A DNA stretch of 64,000 bases, taken from assembly GCA_905221065.1 (NCBI GenBank), contig CAJNBS010000006.1:17937-81936 (forward strand). The letters are read 5' to 3'. The translations under genes were made by a program, and so were the position numbers. Below the pieces are notes generated by a model that saw nothing but the letters and a program-made list of their open reading frames with translations, did no database searches and was not told the origin of the DNA. Shown here piece after piece: positions 63,872 to 64,000 of the stretch (position 1 is its first letter; each line of letters opens with the position of its first letter). The stretch is from a bacterium (GTDB lineage Bacteria > Bacillota > Bacilli > Lactobacillales > Streptococcaceae).

Positions 63872-64000
63872 TGAACTGCACCCCGAAAGTTAGACAGAAA
63901 AAATCTAACTTTTGGGGTGTTTCTATTATGAAATTAACTTATGATGATAAAGTTCAGATCTATGAACTTAGAAAACAAGGATATAGCATAGAGAAGCTTT
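63872..64000 (+). mobile_element. IS3-family insertion sequence, left end (truncated by window)
   Basis: Left terminal sequence TGAACTGCACCCC, then a hairpin: CACCCCGAAAGTTAGA (63879-63894) with TCTAACTTTTGGGGTG (63904-63919), which guards the transposase gene from outside transcription. The IS sits in the 3' region of the ABC gene, after AAAACGCATAGTAT, the apparent left arm of a terminator. The exact end base is uncertain. Confidence 0.75.
63928..64000 (+). CDS. IS3-family transposase OrfA, N-terminal fragment
   Basis: ATG at 63928; MKLTYDDKVQIYELRKQGYS and a few more codons before the window ends. The start matches OrfA of IS3-family (IS150/IS861-like) elements, i.e. the helix-turn-helix DNA-binding part. 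Confidence 0.75.
   Translation, partial: MKLTYDDKVQIYELRKQGYSIEKL

Overview
The window is chromosomal DNA of a Mitis-group streptococcus. Gene order and protein sequence are very close to Streptococcus pneumoniae (pbp2b-recR-ddl-murF, ftsA-ftsZ-ylm-divIVA-ileS, psaBCA-tpx, relA-dtd), and several BOX repeats are present. The sialidase has an architecture unlike the pneumococcal NanA I remember, so S. mitis or a close relative is more likely than a typical pneumococcus. No tRNA, rRNA, CRISPR or prophage was seen.

Layout. 1-1000: 3' end of recG, then a short transcription unit with a CiaR-like promoter and a 20-codon ORF. 1000-17900: a sialic-acid regulon with a CE7 esterase, a giant cell-wall sialidase carrying two serine-protease domains, NanE, the SatABC transporter, two accessory genes, N-acetylneuraminate lyase, ManNAc kinase and the RpiR-type regulator NanR. 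A toxin-antitoxin pair sits between nanK and nanR, flanked by two copies of the same terminator. The esterase releases O-acetyl groups, the sialidase frees sialic acid outside the cell, SatABC imports it, and lyase, kinase and epimerase turn it into GlcNAc-6-phosphate. Promoters of this block share a GAAACTACTTTCA element, or CcpA (cre)-like sites fused to the -35, or both.

18000-34000: cell wall and division cluster (PBP2b, RecR, Ddl, MurF, Nudix protein, FtsA, FtsZ, YlmE, SepF, YlmG, YlmH, DivIVA), then ileS behind an isoleucine T-box. 34000-42600: a nucleotidyltransferase-like protein, a small membrane protein, GpmA, a GH95 glycosidase and an ABC/FtsX-type exporter. 42600-48000: the manganese operon psaBCA with tpx downstream, its PsaR operator, and divergent pepO. 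48000-58500: a metallo-beta-lactamase-fold hydrolase, a small exported protein plus remnant paralog, RelA/Dtd, two tandem membrane paralogs, PnuC, PsaR, a phosphoesterase, an Rrf2 regulator, a DUF218 membrane protein and a DUF2974 hydrolase.

58600-64000: a BceRS-like two-component system followed by an accessory island. The island has a gene remnant, a 16-residue Trp-rich peptide ORF divergent from an Rgg-family regulator, a frameshifted C-terminal relic of a radical-SAM/SPASM maturase, an ABC exporter and the left end of an IS3-family element. It reads as a decayed Rgg-controlled peptide (RiPP) locus and, with the protease-sialidase fusion, is the most interesting part of the window.
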